Shown here piece after piece: positions 63,928 through 64,000 of a stretch of 64,000 nucleotides of DNA. Position numbers and translations under genes: made by a program. Under the pieces are notes generated by a model, which did not search any database, was not told the origin of the DNA, and saw nothing but the letters and a program-made list of their open reading frames with translations. The first letter of the stretch is position 1, and every line of letters begins with the position of its first letter. Origin of the DNA: Gracilaria domingensis (Eukaryota; Rhodophyta; Florideophyceae; Gracilariales; Gracilariaceae); contig VCMS01000084.1 in NCBI GenBank assembly GCA_022539475.1, positions 1 to 64,000 on the forward strand. Reading direction: 5' to 3'.

Positions 63928-64000
63928 ATACATACACGAAGCATCAATCTCCTGGTTCGCGGAAATTCCATTCATCAGAAGGAAAACTTTTCAAATCACC

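Noticed and set aside
1-64000. tRNA and rRNA genes
   Set aside because: Looked for T-arm (GGTTCGAATCC-like) and rRNA-like conserved segments by eye and found none; a covariance search would be needed to be certain.

Overview
This window reads as nuclear DNA of a eukaryote. Three LTR-retrotransposon lineages, cut-and-paste DNA transposons and solo LTRs are packed around a few intron-poor host-type genes, and there is no operon structure and no recognisable tRNA or rRNA gene. A seaweed-type alga, most plausibly a red alga, fits: compact single-exon genes, a secreted lactonase-type beta-propeller, a secreted GCC2/GCC3-like cysteine-rich gene, and Ty1/copia, Ty3/gypsy, Harbinger-like and Plavaka-like elements. 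This assignment is an inference and an oomycete-like genome is not excluded.

Layout. 1-1.4 kb: gag and 5' LTR end of a decayed Ty3/gypsy element (gypsy-0, minus). 1.4-3.5 kb: no gene, but repeated intron-like segments. 3.5-13 kb: a decayed Plavaka/CACTA-type transposase (+), a convergent broken nuclear-type accessory gene (-), and a large gene (-) with a beta-class N6/N4 DNA methyltransferase domain that runs into a broken SET domain. 13-19 kb: palindromes, a 140-bp direct repeat, a second decayed Plavaka-type transposase, and a foldback element built from six tandem perfect palindromes. 19-23.6 kb: an unknown basic protein, a ketopantoate reductase-like protein, an orphan C-terminal piece of ribulose-phosphate 3-epimerase, tandem covarying hairpins and an unknown coiled-coil protein. 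23.9-31.3 kb: gypsy-1 (minus), 3'-truncated. 31.3-38.3 kb: a Harbinger-like transposase gene split by a young, apparently intact Ty1/copia element with a 5-bp target duplication. 38.7-44.8 kb: a secreted lactonase-like propeller gene and a large unknown gene with one in-frame stop. 45.3-47.6 kb: a short non-autonomous LTR element whose LTR is itself split by a 974-bp solo LTR of gypsy-1. 47.7-52.8 kb: gypsy-2 (minus). 53-56 kb: a second element sharing the Harbinger 5' module, then GC-rich gene-free DNA. 56.2-64 kb: a solo LTR, a cysteine-rich pseudogene, a small secreted protein gene, a GC-rich foldback island and double hairpins.

How the parts relate. The nesting gives a relative history: Harbinger-like gene, then copia; short LTR element, then gypsy-1 solo LTR. 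The short element shares LTR ends, primer site and polypurine tract with gypsy-2 and was probably mobilised by such an element. Both gypsy elements place gag and pol in a -1 relation at an AAAAAC slip site followed at once by the gag stop. The most novel candidate is the DNA methyltransferase-SET gene lying beside Plavaka-type transposon genes. It would suggest a chromatin-modifying cargo of a DNA transposon.
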